DNA from: CBDBCU01 sp965242615
GTDB taxonomy: Bacteria; Chloroflexota; Dehalococcoidia; Lucifugimonadales; UBA3495
DNA length: 64,000 nt
Assembly: GCA_965242615.1 (NCBI GenBank)
Contig: CBDESR010000005.1
Coordinates: forward strand, 1,674,001 to 1,738,000
Direction of reading: 5' to 3'
Below the pieces are notes generated by a model that had not been told where the DNA came from, made no database searches, and worked only from the letters and a program-made list of their open reading frames with translations. A program made the position numbers and the translations under genes. Every line of letters starts with the position of its first letter. Positions within the stretch are counted from its first letter, which is position 1. Below, piece after piece: positions 8,605 through 17,253 of this stretch.

Positions 8605-8929
8605 TTCGTTACCGTGCAACCTCAGATTTGCTATGATTACTAAACGTCATTCCCACGAAAGTGGGAATCCAGACCCCCAAACTCAAAAGTTTTGAGGGGG
8701 TGCGGGGGAACTTTATGTGACAGTTCCCCCGCCGTGTCCTATCCCAAGCCTAGCGCATATACCTGGCAACTCCCCCACCGTCCTTCCCGCGAAAGTGGGA
8801 ATCCAGAAACCCGGAAAAACGCCGCCCGCTACTATACCACATTCCGGCAACCCTGGTACTCCCCGCGCTGCCCTTGCCCTCCCCAATACGCTATACTATC
8901 CCCCAATCCCAAAATCAGGAACGGCAGTT
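8605..8929. other. Repeat-filled intergenic region
   Basis: Contains CATTCCCACGAAAGTGGGAATC at ~8648, the two-hairpin module copy at 8674-8733, and another AGCGCATATACC plus CGCGAAAGTGGGAATCCAG stretch at ~8751-8805, all relatives of the 5995-6118 element. TATACT at ~8892 may be the -10 of the CoA transferase gene. Confidence 0.65.
8674..8733. repeat. Two-hairpin repeat module, copy 2
   Basis: Same module as 6209-6266: ACTCAAAAGTTTTGAG, GGGGTGCGG, then GGGGGAACTTTATGTGACAG with TTCCCCC closing the second stem. The stems are conserved while loop bases differ, which favours a folded-RNA or palindromic-mobile-element role. Confidence 0.65.
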
Positions 8930-10135
8930 ATGACCTCTCCCCCGCTCCCCCTGTCCGGTATGGTCGTTTTAGACCTGACCCAGATAATGGCCGGCCCGGT
9001 CTGCACTATGCTGCTGGCTGACCTCGGCGCCGAAGTAATCAAAATTGAAAAACCCGATGGCGGCGACGACACCCGCCGGATGGGGCCGCCCTTGACTGAC
9101 GGTTGGGCCGCCGGCTTTCTCGCCCTCAACCGCAACAAACGCAGCCTCTCCTTGAACCTCCGGGATGCCCAAGGGCAAGCCGTCTTTCGCCGCCTCCTCG
9201 CCACTGCCGATGTGGTCGTGGAAAACTTTCGCCCCGGCGTAATGGAGCGGTTGGGCTTGGGCTACGAACAACTGGCTCAACTCAAACCCGGCCTGGTCTA
9301 TTGCTCCATATCCGGCTTTGGCGCCACCGGCCCCTACGCCCAGCGCGGCGGCTTCGACCTCGTCGCCCAGGGCATGAGCGGCTTGATGAGCATTACCGGC
9401 TTTCCCGATAGCCCCCCGGCCAAAGTCGGCGTCCCGATAACCGACATCTCCGCCGGCACCCTGGCCGCCTATGGCATCCTCTGCGCCTACATTCACGCCC
9501 TCAAAACCGGCCAGGGGCAAAGCGTCGACGCCTCCCTCCTCGAAGCCGGCATTGCCTACACCATCTGGGAATCCGCCCTCTACTTTGCCGAAGGCGAAAT
9601 CCCCGGCCCCCTGGGCTCCGCCCACCGGGTTTCCGCCCCCTATCAAGCCCTGCCCACCCAAGACGGCTACATCAACATCGGCGCCGCCACCCAAGCCACT
9701 TGGGAACAGTTCTGCCGCGCCATCGGACTGGAATCCCTGATTGACGATGACCGCTTCCGCCAGCCCGCCGACCGCAAAACCCGGGAGCGGGAATTGGCCG
9801 AACTGCTCGCCGCTACCTTGACCCAACAGACCACCGACTACTGGCTGGAACTCCTGTCCCAAGCCGGCGTTGTCGCCGGCCCCATCTACAACATCGCCCA
9901 AGTCTATCAAGACCCCCAAGTGCAGGCCCGGGCTATGCTCGTGGCCTTGGACGACCCGGAATTAGGAACGCTGCATCATATCGGCATACCGGTCAAGCTG
10001 TCGGCTACCCCGGGACAAATCCGCCGCCGCGCCCCGGCCTTGGGCGAACACAGCGCGGAAGTATTGGGGGAAGCCGGCTTTAACCCTGACGAAATCGCGG
10101 AACTGGCGGCCGGCGGCGTTATCCGCCTGCCCTGA
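8930..10135 (+). CDS. CaiB/BaiF-family CoA transferase (type III)
   Basis: 401 residues from ATG 8930, with AGGA upstream; a longer frame to 8717 runs through repeats and was not used. Family III CoA-transferase features: N-terminal LSGMVVLDLTQIMAGPVCTM and LLADLGAEVIKIEKPDGGDD, then LALNRNKRSLSLNL, VVVENFRPGVMERLGLGYE, and the GQGQSVDASLLEAG block whose Asp is the catalytic residue that forms the acyl/CoA adduct. These enzymes move CoA between carboxylic acids (formyl-, carnitine- or succinyl-CoA types). It is a single gene with a divergent inositol-phosphatase-like gene downstream, so the acid is unknown. A second family member lies at 56506. Confidence 0.88.
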   Translation: MTSPPLPLSGMVVLDLTQIMAGPVCTMLLADLGAEVIKIEKPDGGDDTRRMGPPLTDGWAAGFLALNRNKRSLSLNLRDAQGQAVFRRLLATADVVVENFRPGVMERLGLGYEQLAQLKPGLVYCSISGFGATGPYAQRGGFDLVAQGMSGLMSITGFPDSPPAKVGVPITDISAGTLAAYGILCAYIHALKTGQGQSVDASLLEAGIAYTIWESALYFAEGEIPGPLGSAHRVSAPYQALPTQDGYINIGAATQATWEQFCRAIGLESLIDDDRFRQPADRKTRERELAELLAATLTQQTTDYWLELLSQAGVVAGPIYNIAQVYQDPQVQARAMLVALDDPELGTLHHIGIPVKLSATPGQIRRRAPALGEHSAEVLGEAGFNPDEIAELAAGGVIRLP

Positions 10136-10156
10136 CGCCGCCGCGCCGGTACGAAC

Positions 10157-10984
10157 CTACCCCTGCCGCCACTCCATCCCGTCCGTAGCCGCCAGAAAGC
10201 GGTCAATCAAATGCTGACTGGAAACGATAACGCTGGGCGTGAACAAATCGGCGTCCTGACCCTGTCGATCCACCACATTGCCGCCGGCTTCCCGGGCCAG
10301 TAGCAGACCGGCCGCGCTGTCCCACGGCGAAAGGGAATGATGAAAGTAAAGATCCAGCCGGCCGGCGGCGGCATACGCCATCCCCAAAGCCGACGAACCC
10401 AGCAGTCGTAGCGTCTGAAACCCCGGCCACAACTCCCGAATCATATCCAGCGCCGTCGCCGCCTTGCTGTCCACATACCCCAAGTCAAAGCCCAGCACGC
10501 AGTCGGCAATTTCCCGCCGCTCCGATACGCCCATCGGCTCACCATTCCGAAACGCCCCCTGGCCGGCGGCGGCGGCAAAGGTTTCCTCTTTGATGGGGTC
10601 GTAGGTAACGGCGGCCACCGTTTCCCGCCCCCGGGCCAAGGCCACCACCACGCAAAAATGCGGCACCCCCTCGGCAAAGTTGCGGGTGCCGTCAATAGGG
10701 TCGATAACCCAGGTGTAAGGCGAGCCGGTTTCCACCGGGCGCGATTCCTCGGACAGGATGCTGAACTCTGGATACTCCGCCTGAACCAACTCCAGAATAA
10801 CCTTTTCCGCCGCCAAATCCCCATCAGTAACGATGTCCGCCCGCCCCTTGAACCGCACTTCCTTAGCGGTCAAAAACCGCTCCCGGATAACCTCCCCGGC
10901 CCGCCAAGCGGCATCCCGGCACACCGCCAAAGCCGGCCGCCCGCTTTGGGACAAAGGAATATCCGGGGTTTCCTCTATTGTCAT
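10157..10984 (-). CDS. Inositol-monophosphatase-family phosphatase
   Basis: 275 residues. The metal-binding motifs are intact: SEES near residue 79, WVIDPIDGTRNFAEGVPHF (~91-110, motif DPxDxT) and SPWDSAAGLLLAREAGG (~219-235, motif WDxAAxxxxxxEAGG). The family hydrolyses phosphate from inositol-1-phosphate, 3'-phosphoadenosine 5'-phosphate, fructose-1,6-bisphosphate or similar using Mg2+; the sequence alone does not decide between them. It ends only 21 bp from the convergent CoA transferase. ATG 10984 is the only good start. Confidence 0.85.
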   Translation of the reverse strand: MTIEETPDIPLSQSGRPALAVCRDAAWRAGEVIRERFLTAKEVRFKGRADIVTDGDLAAEKVILELVQAEYPEFSILSEESRPVETGSPYTWVIDPIDGTRNFAEGVPHFCVVVALARGRETVAAVTYDPIKEETFAAAAGQGAFRNGEPMGVSERREIADCVLGFDLGYVDSKAATALDMIRELWPGFQTLRLLGSSALGMAYAAAGRLDLYFHHSLSPWDSAAGLLLAREAGGNVVDRQGQDADLFTPSVIVSSQHLIDRFLAATDGMEWRQG

Positions 10985-11305
10985 CAGTTCCGCCTCAAGA
11001 CAATGGCATTAGCGGCCGCCAAGCAAACCGGGGTTTGCTCACCGCCGGCCCATAAGGTATCAGAAATCGGATTGCGGCGCAATTCCCGCTAATCTGAGTT
11101 GCTAACCGCAGTTGAAACCCTCGATCAAGTCTGCGCCCGCTATGGCGTCGCAAAACTGGTCGATAACCACCGGCAGGATTAGCGAGAATGTACGCCCAAA
11201 CGGAACGGAAGCCCCGGCAGATTTCCATTGACACCGGGCAGTTGCGGTGCTAAATTATTTCCGGTATTATCAGCAATCGGAATGTTGGCTTACGGGAGGG
11301 ATAGT
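10985..11305. other. Intergenic region with a promoter and a possible gene remnant
   Basis: No full gene. A short frame at 11099-11182 reads LLTAVETLDQVCARYGVAKL and resembles the region just before the GS motif of MNT-type nucleotidyltransferases, then stops; it may be a decayed remnant. A promoter is at 11228-11256. Confidence 0.45.
11228..11256 (+). promoter_or_regulatory. Promoter for fmdB-dtd
   Basis: TTGACA (11228-11233), 17 bp spacer, TAAATT (11251-11256), about 50 bp before the zinc-ribbon gene start. Confidence 0.55.
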
Positions 11306-11611
11306 TTGCCCCGCTACGATTATCAATGCACCAGTTGCGATTACCGCTTTGAGCTAGTCCAGAGCTTCAGCGAAGCCGGCTCCGGGGTCTGCCCGCTCTG
11401 CGCCGGGAGCGGGCGGCGGGTTTTCCACGCCGTGCCGGTGATTTACAAGGGTTCCGGCTTTTACACTACCGACTACGGCCGCCCCAAAGCTCCGGCGGAA
11501 AAGGCGGAGAAGGAAACGGACGGGAGTTCCAATGGCGCGTCTGCCGATTCCGGCAAGGATACCGCCAAGAGCGATACCCCGGCTCCGGTAACCAGCGAGT
11601 CCACCGCTTAA
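11306..11611 (+). CDS. FmdB-family zinc-ribbon protein
   Basis: 101 residues from TTG 11306, 5 bases after GGGAGGG; this gives the family's standard start MPRYDYQCTSCDYRFEL. Two CxxC pairs (CTSC and CPLC) build a small zinc ribbon in residues 1-40, followed by the VIYKGSGFYTTDYGR segment typical of FmdB/CxxC regulatory-type proteins. The last ~45 residues are low complexity (Lys, Ala, Ser, Thr). Role unknown; proposed regulators of formamidase genes, but widely found next to housekeeping genes. It is followed 15 bp later by dtd. Confidence 0.85.
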   Translation: MPRYDYQCTSCDYRFELVQSFSEAGSGVCPLCAGSGRRVFHAVPVIYKGSGFYTTDYGRPKAPAEKAEKETDGSSNGASADSGKDTAKSDTPAPVTSESTA

Positions 11612-11626
11612 CGGTAAGGCGGCACC

Positions 11627-12091
11627 GTGCGCGCCCTGCTGCAACGGGTAGCCCACGCCGCCGTGTCGGTGTCGGGGCAGGAAACCGGCCGCATCGGGCC
11701 GGGCTTGGTCATCCTGCTGGGCGTGGCGGCTGCGGATGACGAAGCCGATGCCCAATATCTGGTGGACAAAACCGTCAACCTGCGGATTTTTGCCGACGGG
11801 CCGAGCCACTTTAACCGCTCGGCATTGGATATTGGGGCCGAGTTGCTGTTAGTCAGCCAGTTCACTTTGTACGCGGAAACCCGGAAGGGCCGCCGTCCCG
11901 ACTTCACCAAAGCCGCGCCGCCGCAACAAGCCCAACAGCTCTACGAATACGCCGTAGCCCGTTTTCGGGATACCGGCTTGTCGGTGGCTACCGGAGTTTT
12001 TCAGGAATATATGCAGGTAGCCTTGCAAAACGACGGGCCGGTTACTCTGCTGCTGGACAGCGCCGACCGGGGGCGGGCGCGGCGGAGCTGA
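11627..12091 (+). CDS. dtd: D-aminoacyl-tRNA deacylase
   Basis: 154 residues, GTG start at 11627. The two catalytic signatures are present: LLVSQFTLYAETRKGRRP (family SQFTLxAxxxKGxRP) and the C-terminal QNDGPVTLLLDS (family NxGPVT, the cis Gly-Pro motif). The enzyme removes D-amino acids mis-attached to tRNA in the cytosol. Length is close to the usual ~145-150. It is probably cotranscribed with the FmdB gene. The ribosome site is weak (GGTAAGG). Confidence 0.93.
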   Translation: MRALLQRVAHAAVSVSGQETGRIGPGLVILLGVAAADDEADAQYLVDKTVNLRIFADGPSHFNRSALDIGAELLLVSQFTLYAETRKGRRPDFTKAAPPQQAQQLYEYAVARFRDTGLSVATGVFQEYMQVALQNDGPVTLLLDSADRGRARRS

Positions 12092-12117
12092 CGGTTGCCG
12101 GATCCGCGACTGCCCGG

Positions 12118-12837
12118 TTATCCCCCGGCCGCCGCAATCGCTTCCTTCAAGTCAATGGTCTGCCGGTAAAGGGCGGTGCCGATGATAGCGCCCTCGACCC
12201 CGGTTTGCGCCAGTTGCTCGATATGCGCCAAGGTGGATACGCCACCGGATGCCTGCACTGCCAAGCCGGTTTGGGCGACCAGTTCGGCGTTGGCGGCAAA
12301 GTTGGGGGCGGTCAAGGTGCCGTCCCGGGCGATGTCGGTGTAGAGCAGACGGGGTACTCCCAAGTTAGCCATCTGCCGGGCCAAGTCCAGAGCGGTAACT
12401 TGGCTGCCTTCCGTCCAGCCTTTGATGGCTACCCAGCCGTCCCGGGCGTCCACAGCGGCGATCACCCGGTCGCCGCCATAGTACCGGCAGAGGTCAGCCA
12501 CCAAGTCGGGAGTTTCAACGGCCGCCGTGCCGATAACTACCCGCCCCACGCCGGCGGTCAGCAGTCGGTCGGCGGTAGCCCGGTCGCGGATGCCGCCGCC
12601 TACCTGCAACGGTATGGAAAGTTGGGCGGCGATGGCGGCGATGACCGGCAAGTTAGCCGGCGTACCGGCGGCGGCCCCATCTAAATCGACCAGATGCAGC
12701 CGGGGCGCGCCTTGTTCCTGCCAACCTAACGCTACGGCTACCGGGTCGGCGGAAAAGACGGTTTCCCGTTGGAAATCGCCTTGAAAGAGGCGCACGCAAC
12801 GGCCGGCTTTCAGGTCGATGGCGGGGATTACTTCCAT
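12118..12837 (-). CDS. hisA: ProFAR isomerase HisA
   Basis: 239 residues. MEVIPAIDLKAGRCVRL carries the catalytic Asp of HisA; GGGIRD, DARDGWVAIKGW, YTDIARDGTL (second catalytic Asp) and ASGGVS phosphate loops follow. It isomerises N'-5'-phosphoribosyl-formimino-AICAR ribonucleotide, the fourth histidine step. It is third in the run pduO-hisH-hisA, 15 bp after hisH. The stop is 26 bp from the convergent dtd. Confidence 0.95.
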   Translation of the reverse strand: MEVIPAIDLKAGRCVRLFQGDFQRETVFSADPVAVALGWQEQGAPRLHLVDLDGAAAGTPANLPVIAAIAAQLSIPLQVGGGIRDRATADRLLTAGVGRVVIGTAAVETPDLVADLCRYYGGDRVIAAVDARDGWVAIKGWTEGSQVTALDLARQMANLGVPRLLYTDIARDGTLTAPNFAANAELVAQTGLAVQASGGVSTLAHIEQLAQTGVEGAIIGTALYRQTIDLKEAIAAAGG

Positions 12838-12852
12838 ATTCCGGCTATGGGG

Positions 12853-13503
12853 CTAGGCGGCCTTGACGCCGGCCGGCAGCCGGGCAAAGTCAACAAAGTT
12901 GCGGTAGATTTGCAAGCCAACGCGGCCGCTCTTTTCCGGGTGGAACTGAGTAGCGGTCAAGTTGTCCCGGGCGTAAACGCTGCAAAAAGAGATGCCGTAG
13001 TCGGTAACGCCGGCTATGCCATCCCGCGCCACCGGGTCGGCGTAGTAGCTGTGGACAAAGTAAAAGTGGCTGCCCTCGGGAATATCCTGAAATACCGGGT
13101 GGCGGCGCTGCAAGGCAACGCTGTTCCAGCCGATATGCGGCACTTTCAAGCCCGGCGGCAACCGCCGTACCGGGCCGGGGATGACGCCCAAGCAAGGGGC
13201 GTCGCCCTCCTCAGTGCGCTCCAGGAGCAGTTGCAGCCCCAGGCAGACGCCCAGGAAGGGGCGGCCGGAGTCGAGATAAGCGCGTATGGGGTCAATCAAT
13301 CCCCGCTTTTCCAGAGCCTGCATCGCCGCCGGGCCGGAGCCGACGCCGGGCAGGATAACCCCATCGGCGGCGGCCAATTCTCCCGCATCCTGGGTAACTA
13401 CCGGAGTTACGCCGGCGAACTCCAGGGCTTTGGCTACACTGCGGAGATTGCCCGATTGGTAGTCAATGACGACTATTTTCAGCCCATTGTCCGACCGGTT
13501 CAT
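12853..13503 (-). CDS. hisH: Imidazole glycerol phosphate synthase, glutaminase subunit HisH
   Basis: 216 residues, class I glutamine amidotransferase. The nucleophile Cys sits in FLGVCLGLQLLLE, the oxyanion strand in ILPGVGS, and the His-Glu pair in TATQFHPEKSG. HPHIGWN and YFVHSYYA segments are typical of HisH. It supplies ammonia to HisF; the partner hisF is not adjacent but starts at 63731 in this same window. Overall order pduO (5 bp gap) hisH (15 bp gap) hisA suggests one transcript. Confidence 0.95.
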   Translation of the reverse strand: MNRSDNGLKIVVIDYQSGNLRSVAKALEFAGVTPVVTQDAGELAAADGVILPGVGSGPAAMQALEKRGLIDPIRAYLDSGRPFLGVCLGLQLLLERTEEGDAPCLGVIPGPVRRLPPGLKVPHIGWNSVALQRRHPVFQDIPEGSHFYFVHSYYADPVARDGIAGVTDYGISFCSVYARDNLTATQFHPEKSGRVGLQIYRNFVDFARLPAGVKAA

Positions 13504-13508
13504 CGGGG

Positions 13509-14096
13509 CTAACTCCGCTCTCCGGTAGCCCGCTCGATGGGCAGTTCCCGGTCTTGGTAACGGGCCAGCACAAAGAGCAAATCCCCCAAGCGGTTGAGGT
13601 AGTGGATTATCAGTTCATTAGTCAGGCGGCCGGCTTCGGCCAAGGCAACTACCCGCCGCTCGGCGGTGCGGATGGAAGTTCGGGCCATATCAATGGCGGA
13701 GGAGGCCGGGGAGCCGCCGGGCAGCACAAAGACCGTCGGCATCTGAAACTCCTCCTCCAGGGCGTCAATGGTCTGCTCCAGGTTTTCCACCATAGCCGGG
13801 GTTACCGGGGCAAAGTGTTGCTGGAACAGTTCGTACTTGTCCGGTTCGGTAGCCAGTTCGGCGGCGATGGTGAACAGTTCCCGCTGGGCGTCCCGCAGGA
13901 TGTCTTTGACCCGCGGGTCAGCAGACAGGGAACGGGCCAAGCCCATCACCGAAACGGCTTCGTCGGTGATGCCATAGGCTTCGGTATGGGGGTCGTTCTT
14001 GGAAACCCGCCCGCCGTAAAGCAGGCTGGTTTCGCCCTTGTCGCCAAATTTGGTATAAACCCGTTTCCGATAGGGGGAGGAGGAGGATGTGGTCAC
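13509..14096 (-). CDS. pduO: PduO-type ATP:cob(I)alamin adenosyltransferase
   Basis: 195 residues from GTG 14096, giving MTTSSSSPYRKRVYTKFGDK; the open frame continues to 14171 without similarity. YTKFGDKGETSLLYGGRVSK (family YTRxGDxGxTxLxxGxRVxK) and TSIRTAERRVVAL (family R-R-x-E-R-x-V) are the ATP and corrinoid contact regions; LNRLGDLLFVLAR is near the C-terminus. The enzyme makes adenosylcobalamin. It is at the head of the hisH-hisA run, an unusual pairing. No cobalamin riboswitch was seen upstream. Confidence 0.9.
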   Translation of the reverse strand: MTTSSSSPYRKRVYTKFGDKGETSLLYGGRVSKNDPHTEAYGITDEAVSVMGLARSLSADPRVKDILRDAQRELFTIAAELATEPDKYELFQQHFAPVTPAMVENLEQTIDALEEEFQMPTVFVLPGGSPASSAIDMARTSIRTAERRVVALAEAGRLTNELIIHYLNRLGDLLFVLARYQDRELPIERATGERS

Positions 14097-14296
14097 GCCA
14101 ACGCCCCTTGCCTGAACTGAATAAGTTTCCCAGTGCCGGTCATTGTAGCATAGGGGCAAATGCAGTGCCACCGTCGGCCTAATCAGCGTGGTAGCAACCC
14201 GGATAATCCCGGGCTAATCAACCGGGTTACCCAACAAACCATCGGGGGCCGGGTTTGCAGCCGGTCCCAGATCTGTCTATGTCCTGTCAGACCGTG

Positions 14297-15373
14297 CTAC
14301 AAAGTAATCACTTCGCCATTGCCCATCTCGATGGTCAGAGCGGACAAAGGATACCCGAACCCTTTCAACACGGCTCCGCACCTTTGCTTAATACCGTCCT
14401 TACCAACGTTACAGACATAAAACCCCGTATTGCCGATGGGTTTGGGCCAATTTCCGGAGTTAGGCGGAGTCTCCGTGAACCAATCCGACGGCATAGCCCG
14501 GAGTGCCTCAACGAATTTTTCAGGGTGGCACTGTTGCATCAACAAGCACAGTTCCACCAGTATCAGAGACCACGCGGACTTAACCGGAATCGGGCCAACA
14601 GTATCCTCGCCTTCCGCTTGGAAAGTGAAGGAGACGGGTTTTGGGCTTTTGCCACCTTTACCTTTGCCATTGGACTGGGAGGTGCCGGCAGCCAGTTTAA
14701 CCCCTTGCTTCTTTACGAAATCAATAGCTTGGCTGAGTTCGACCCCCGTCTGAGCGGCCAATAATTCCGCCACAGTGTCAGGTGCCATTTGCTCGACAGC
14801 TTCCGCCATTTTCTGGTTCGCCGCAGCAACGTTCTGGCTTTCCTTGAACAACGCCCTTGCATCCTCAACAGTCTGCTTCACAGACTGCGGGGTGGACATC
14901 CTTTCCCGGTCCAAGAACCGCCTAAAGCTCCTCTCGAACTCCCTAGTCTCAATAGAGGCGTCGGTAACGTCGAACTCGAGAAATAATCGCAGGCTCGCGT
15001 TCTTACTGCGGGGACGCTGTGGCGGCAGGTACAGCCGCCACTGGCTGCCGTTGGTCAAGACAGCCAAACTGGGCTTGGCCGCGCAACAATACCTGGTTAC
15101 TTGGGTCTCCTCTTTGAGCAGGTCAGACTTGTGCCCGGCTTTGGCCTCGACGAACACGTGGTTGGTTTCCCCAATTCGGAGAGAGTAATCTACCTTGTCG
15201 CCGCTATTAGCCCCAACCGGGAACTCGGGGCAAACTTCCGTGATGTCCTCCGTAGCCCACCCAGCCCGGTTAAGCAAGGGCAGAATCACCCCTTGCTTAA
15301 TTGCCTCCTCTTTAAGATTCGGCAAGTCGAACCCTTTGATCCTGTCAATGGTAGTCTCGAAAGCCTTAGTCAT
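14297..15373 (-). CDS. Orphan HsdR-N-type (PD-(D/E)xK) nuclease-domain protein
   Basis: 358 residues, ATG 15373 after AGAGGT. Residues ~1-150 resemble the N-terminal nuclease domain of type I restriction subunit R: GDKVDYSLRI supplies the Asp and HVFVEAKAGH the E-x-K, followed by a Q-x-x-x-Y-like QVTRYCCAAKP. A helical middle (~160-240) leads to a Gly/Lys linker (GKGKGGKSPKP) and a C-terminal domain of ~110 residues ending GNGEVITL that I do not recognise. There is no helicase domain and no hsdM/hsdS partner. It could be a solitary defence or DNA-maintenance protein. Confidence 0.7.
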   Translation of the reverse strand: MTKAFETTIDRIKGFDLPNLKEEAIKQGVILPLLNRAGWATEDITEVCPEFPVGANSGDKVDYSLRIGETNHVFVEAKAGHKSDLLKEETQVTRYCCAAKPSLAVLTNGSQWRLYLPPQRPRSKNASLRLFLEFDVTDASIETREFERSFRRFLDRERMSTPQSVKQTVEDARALFKESQNVAAANQKMAEAVEQMAPDTVAELLAAQTGVELSQAIDFVKKQGVKLAAGTSQSNGKGKGGKSPKPVSFTFQAEGEDTVGPIPVKSAWSLILVELCLLMQQCHPEKFVEALRAMPSDWFTETPPNSGNWPKPIGNTGFYVCNVGKDGIKQRCGAVLKGFGYPLSALTIEMGNGEVITL

Positions 15374-15442
15374 GCCACGACCTCTGTATTAGAGACATCA
15401 GGGACTTACGTAAATATACATAAACCCCCAGCCCGGCGCAAC

Positions 15443-16864
15443 CTAAATATCCGCCCGCCGCTTATGCCACTCCGTCCCCTGCTCATACGCGTATGCCAAC
15501 TTAAACACCGTCCCCTCCTCCAGCGGCCGGCCCGCCAGCTGCAACCCAATCGGCAGCGGCTTCGCTCCGCTGGTGAACCCGCAGGGTAGCGACAACGCCG
15601 GGACGCCGGCCAGGTTGTAGGGGCTGGTGAAACTGCGCCGCCCGGCGTAGCCGTCCAAAACTTCCTGCTTGCTGCCGATGCCGGCTTGCGCCGGTATCAG
15701 CGACGCCGGTATCGAGGAAGTCGGCATCGCCAGCACATCCACCCTTTGCAGGGCGTCCAGGATTTCCTGCCGCAGCAAATGCCGCAACTGCTGCGCTCGG
15801 CGGTAGGCTTGCGCCGGGAAAATGCTCCCGGCCAGCAGCCGCACCCGATTGTTGTAGTCGTAATCGTTAAGGCGTTGGGCAATATAGTCCCGGTGCAGGG
15901 TTGCCGCCTCTACCATAATCAGCGCGCTCGACACCGCCGCCGAATGTACCAGCAACGGCAGGGAAACCTCTACAATCTCCGCGCCCAGCTCCCCCAACCG
16001 GGCAATGGCGGCAATCACCGCTTCCCCCACCTCAGCGTCCACTACCTCGCTATAGACCCGTTCCTTCACCACTCCCACTTTTAGCCCCCGAATGTCCCCG
16101 TCCAGCCCGGCGGCGTAGTCGGGAACCGGATCCTCCCAAGTATAAGGATCCTTCTGGTCATAGCCGGCTATGGCTTGCAGCGTCAGCGCGCAGTCCGTCA
16201 CCGTGCGGGAAATCGGCCCCGCCGTATCCATCGACCAGCACGCCCCTTGCATTCCGTAGCGGCTCACCCGCCCCCAAGTCGGCCTTATTCCCACCAGCCC
16301 GCAAAAGGCCGCCGGCCCCCGGATCGACCCGCCGGTATCCTCCCCAATCGAAGTAGCGCACAAAGCAGCCGCCGTCGCCGCCCCGGAGCCGCTGCTCGAA
16401 GTCCCCGGATTCCGCGCGAAATCCCACGGATTCCGCGGCCGTCCGTAGGGATGATGAAAGGAGTCGCCGCTGGCAAACTCGCTCATATTCAGCTTGCCCA
16501 GCATAATAGCCCCGGCTTCTTTCAACTTGGCGATGACCGTAGCGTCCCGGTCGGGAATGTGGTCCGCCAGAATCGTCGAGCCGCCGGTAGTGCGGATGCC
16601 CTGGCTGTCCAACTGGTCTTTCACCGCCACCGGTACGCCGTGCAGCGGCCCCCGATACCGGCCGGCCGCGATTTCCCCTTCCGCTTCTCGCGCCGCCGCC
16701 CGGGCTTCCTCCCGGCAAACGGTAATGTAGGAATTAAGCTGGCCGTCCACCCGGTCGATCCGTTCCAGATACGCCTCCGTCGCCGCTACCGGGGACACTT
16801 CCCGGCTTTCCAGTAGCGGCGCCAGTTCCGTAACCGTCAGGAAAGGAATTTCCTGCTTGTCCAT
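15443..16864 (-). CDS. Amidase-signature enzyme (GatA/AtzE-like)
   Basis: 473 residues, ATG 16864 with GAGGAGG. The Ser-cisSer-Lys triad is visible: VAVKDQ (Lys ~81), GTSSSGSGAA (~155) and DTGGSIRGPA (~178). The body matches amidase-signature proteins close to GatA. No gatB is nearby, so it is probably not the tRNA amidotransferase. The small gene directly upstream on the same strand (16880-17080, 15 bp gap) looks like a GatC/AtzG partner, so an AtzE/AtzG-type amidohydrolase is a good model. Substrate unknown. Confidence 0.85.
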   Translation of the reverse strand: MDKQEIPFLTVTELAPLLESREVSPVAATEAYLERIDRVDGQLNSYITVCREEARAAAREAEGEIAAGRYRGPLHGVPVAVKDQLDSQGIRTTGGSTILADHIPDRDATVIAKLKEAGAIMLGKLNMSEFASGDSFHHPYGRPRNPWDFARNPGTSSSGSGAATAAALCATSIGEDTGGSIRGPAAFCGLVGIRPTWGRVSRYGMQGACWSMDTAGPISRTVTDCALTLQAIAGYDQKDPYTWEDPVPDYAAGLDGDIRGLKVGVVKERVYSEVVDAEVGEAVIAAIARLGELGAEIVEVSLPLLVHSAAVSSALIMVEAATLHRDYIAQRLNDYDYNNRVRLLAGSIFPAQAYRRAQQLRHLLRQEILDALQRVDVLAMPTSSIPASLIPAQAGIGSKQEVLDGYAGRRSFTSPYNLAGVPALSLPCGFTSGAKPLPIGLQLAGRPLEEGTVFKLAYAYEQGTEWHKRRADI

Positions 16865-16877
16865 AACCGTTACCCTC

Positions 16878-17253
16878 CTCTAGGACTGGTTAGCCGGCGG
16901 CGGCAGGATGATCGGCAGCGGCTCCACATCGGCCAATCCGGGCGTTGCCGCCGCTGCCTGCTCCAGTGCCTCCAGAACCCCGTTCAAGCTGTAGCCCACC
17001 TCCGTCAGCAGCTCCGGCGGAAGGTCCACCCCGGACGCCCGGGCCAAAGCCAGAATATCCCCGTCAGTAAGGTCTGCCATAAAACGCCTCCACGCCCGCC
17101 GAATATGGTATAATTGACGCCAATAACCGGGCTGAGCCGCCCCATTTTGCCTTGACAACAAAAGTCTGTCAAATCCCGGCAGCGGAAGGAGTTGCCCCAA
17201 TGGATACGCAGCAATGGGCCGGAATTATTATGGCCGCCGGGGCCGGGCGCCGG
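16878..17253. repeat. Inverted duplication, copy A (AtzG-like gene plus glmU start)
   Basis: This ~375 bp block is repeated in inverted orientation at 24637-25012. It covers the 66-codon AtzG-like gene, its upstream region with TATAATT, and the first ~18 codons of glmU. The two encoded 66-residue proteins differ at only two positions. DNA similarity decays at both ends. Confidence 0.88.
16880..17080 (-). CDS. GatC/AtzG-like small amidase subunit
   Basis: 66 residues beginning MADLTDGDILALARASGVDL. Two helices are followed by a proline-rich end (DVEPLPIILPPPANQS). A short helical protein ending in an x-V-E-P-x-P-x-x-x-P tail is the pattern of GatC and of DUF4089/AtzG proteins, which wrap around amidase partners. 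It sits 15 bp upstream of the amidase gene, supporting that role (inference). A near-identical copy is at 24810-25010 with no amidase beside it. No ribosome site is visible before ATG 17080. Confidence 0.65.
   Translation of the reverse strand: MADLTDGDILALARASGVDLPPELLTEVGYSLNGVLEALEQAAAATPGLADVEPLPIILPPPANQS

Noticed and set aside
11099..11182. Short frame resembling the start of an MNT nucleotidyltransferase
   Set aside because: Only 27 codons, no ribosome site, stops before the catalytic GS motif; at most a remnant, noted within the intergenic entry.
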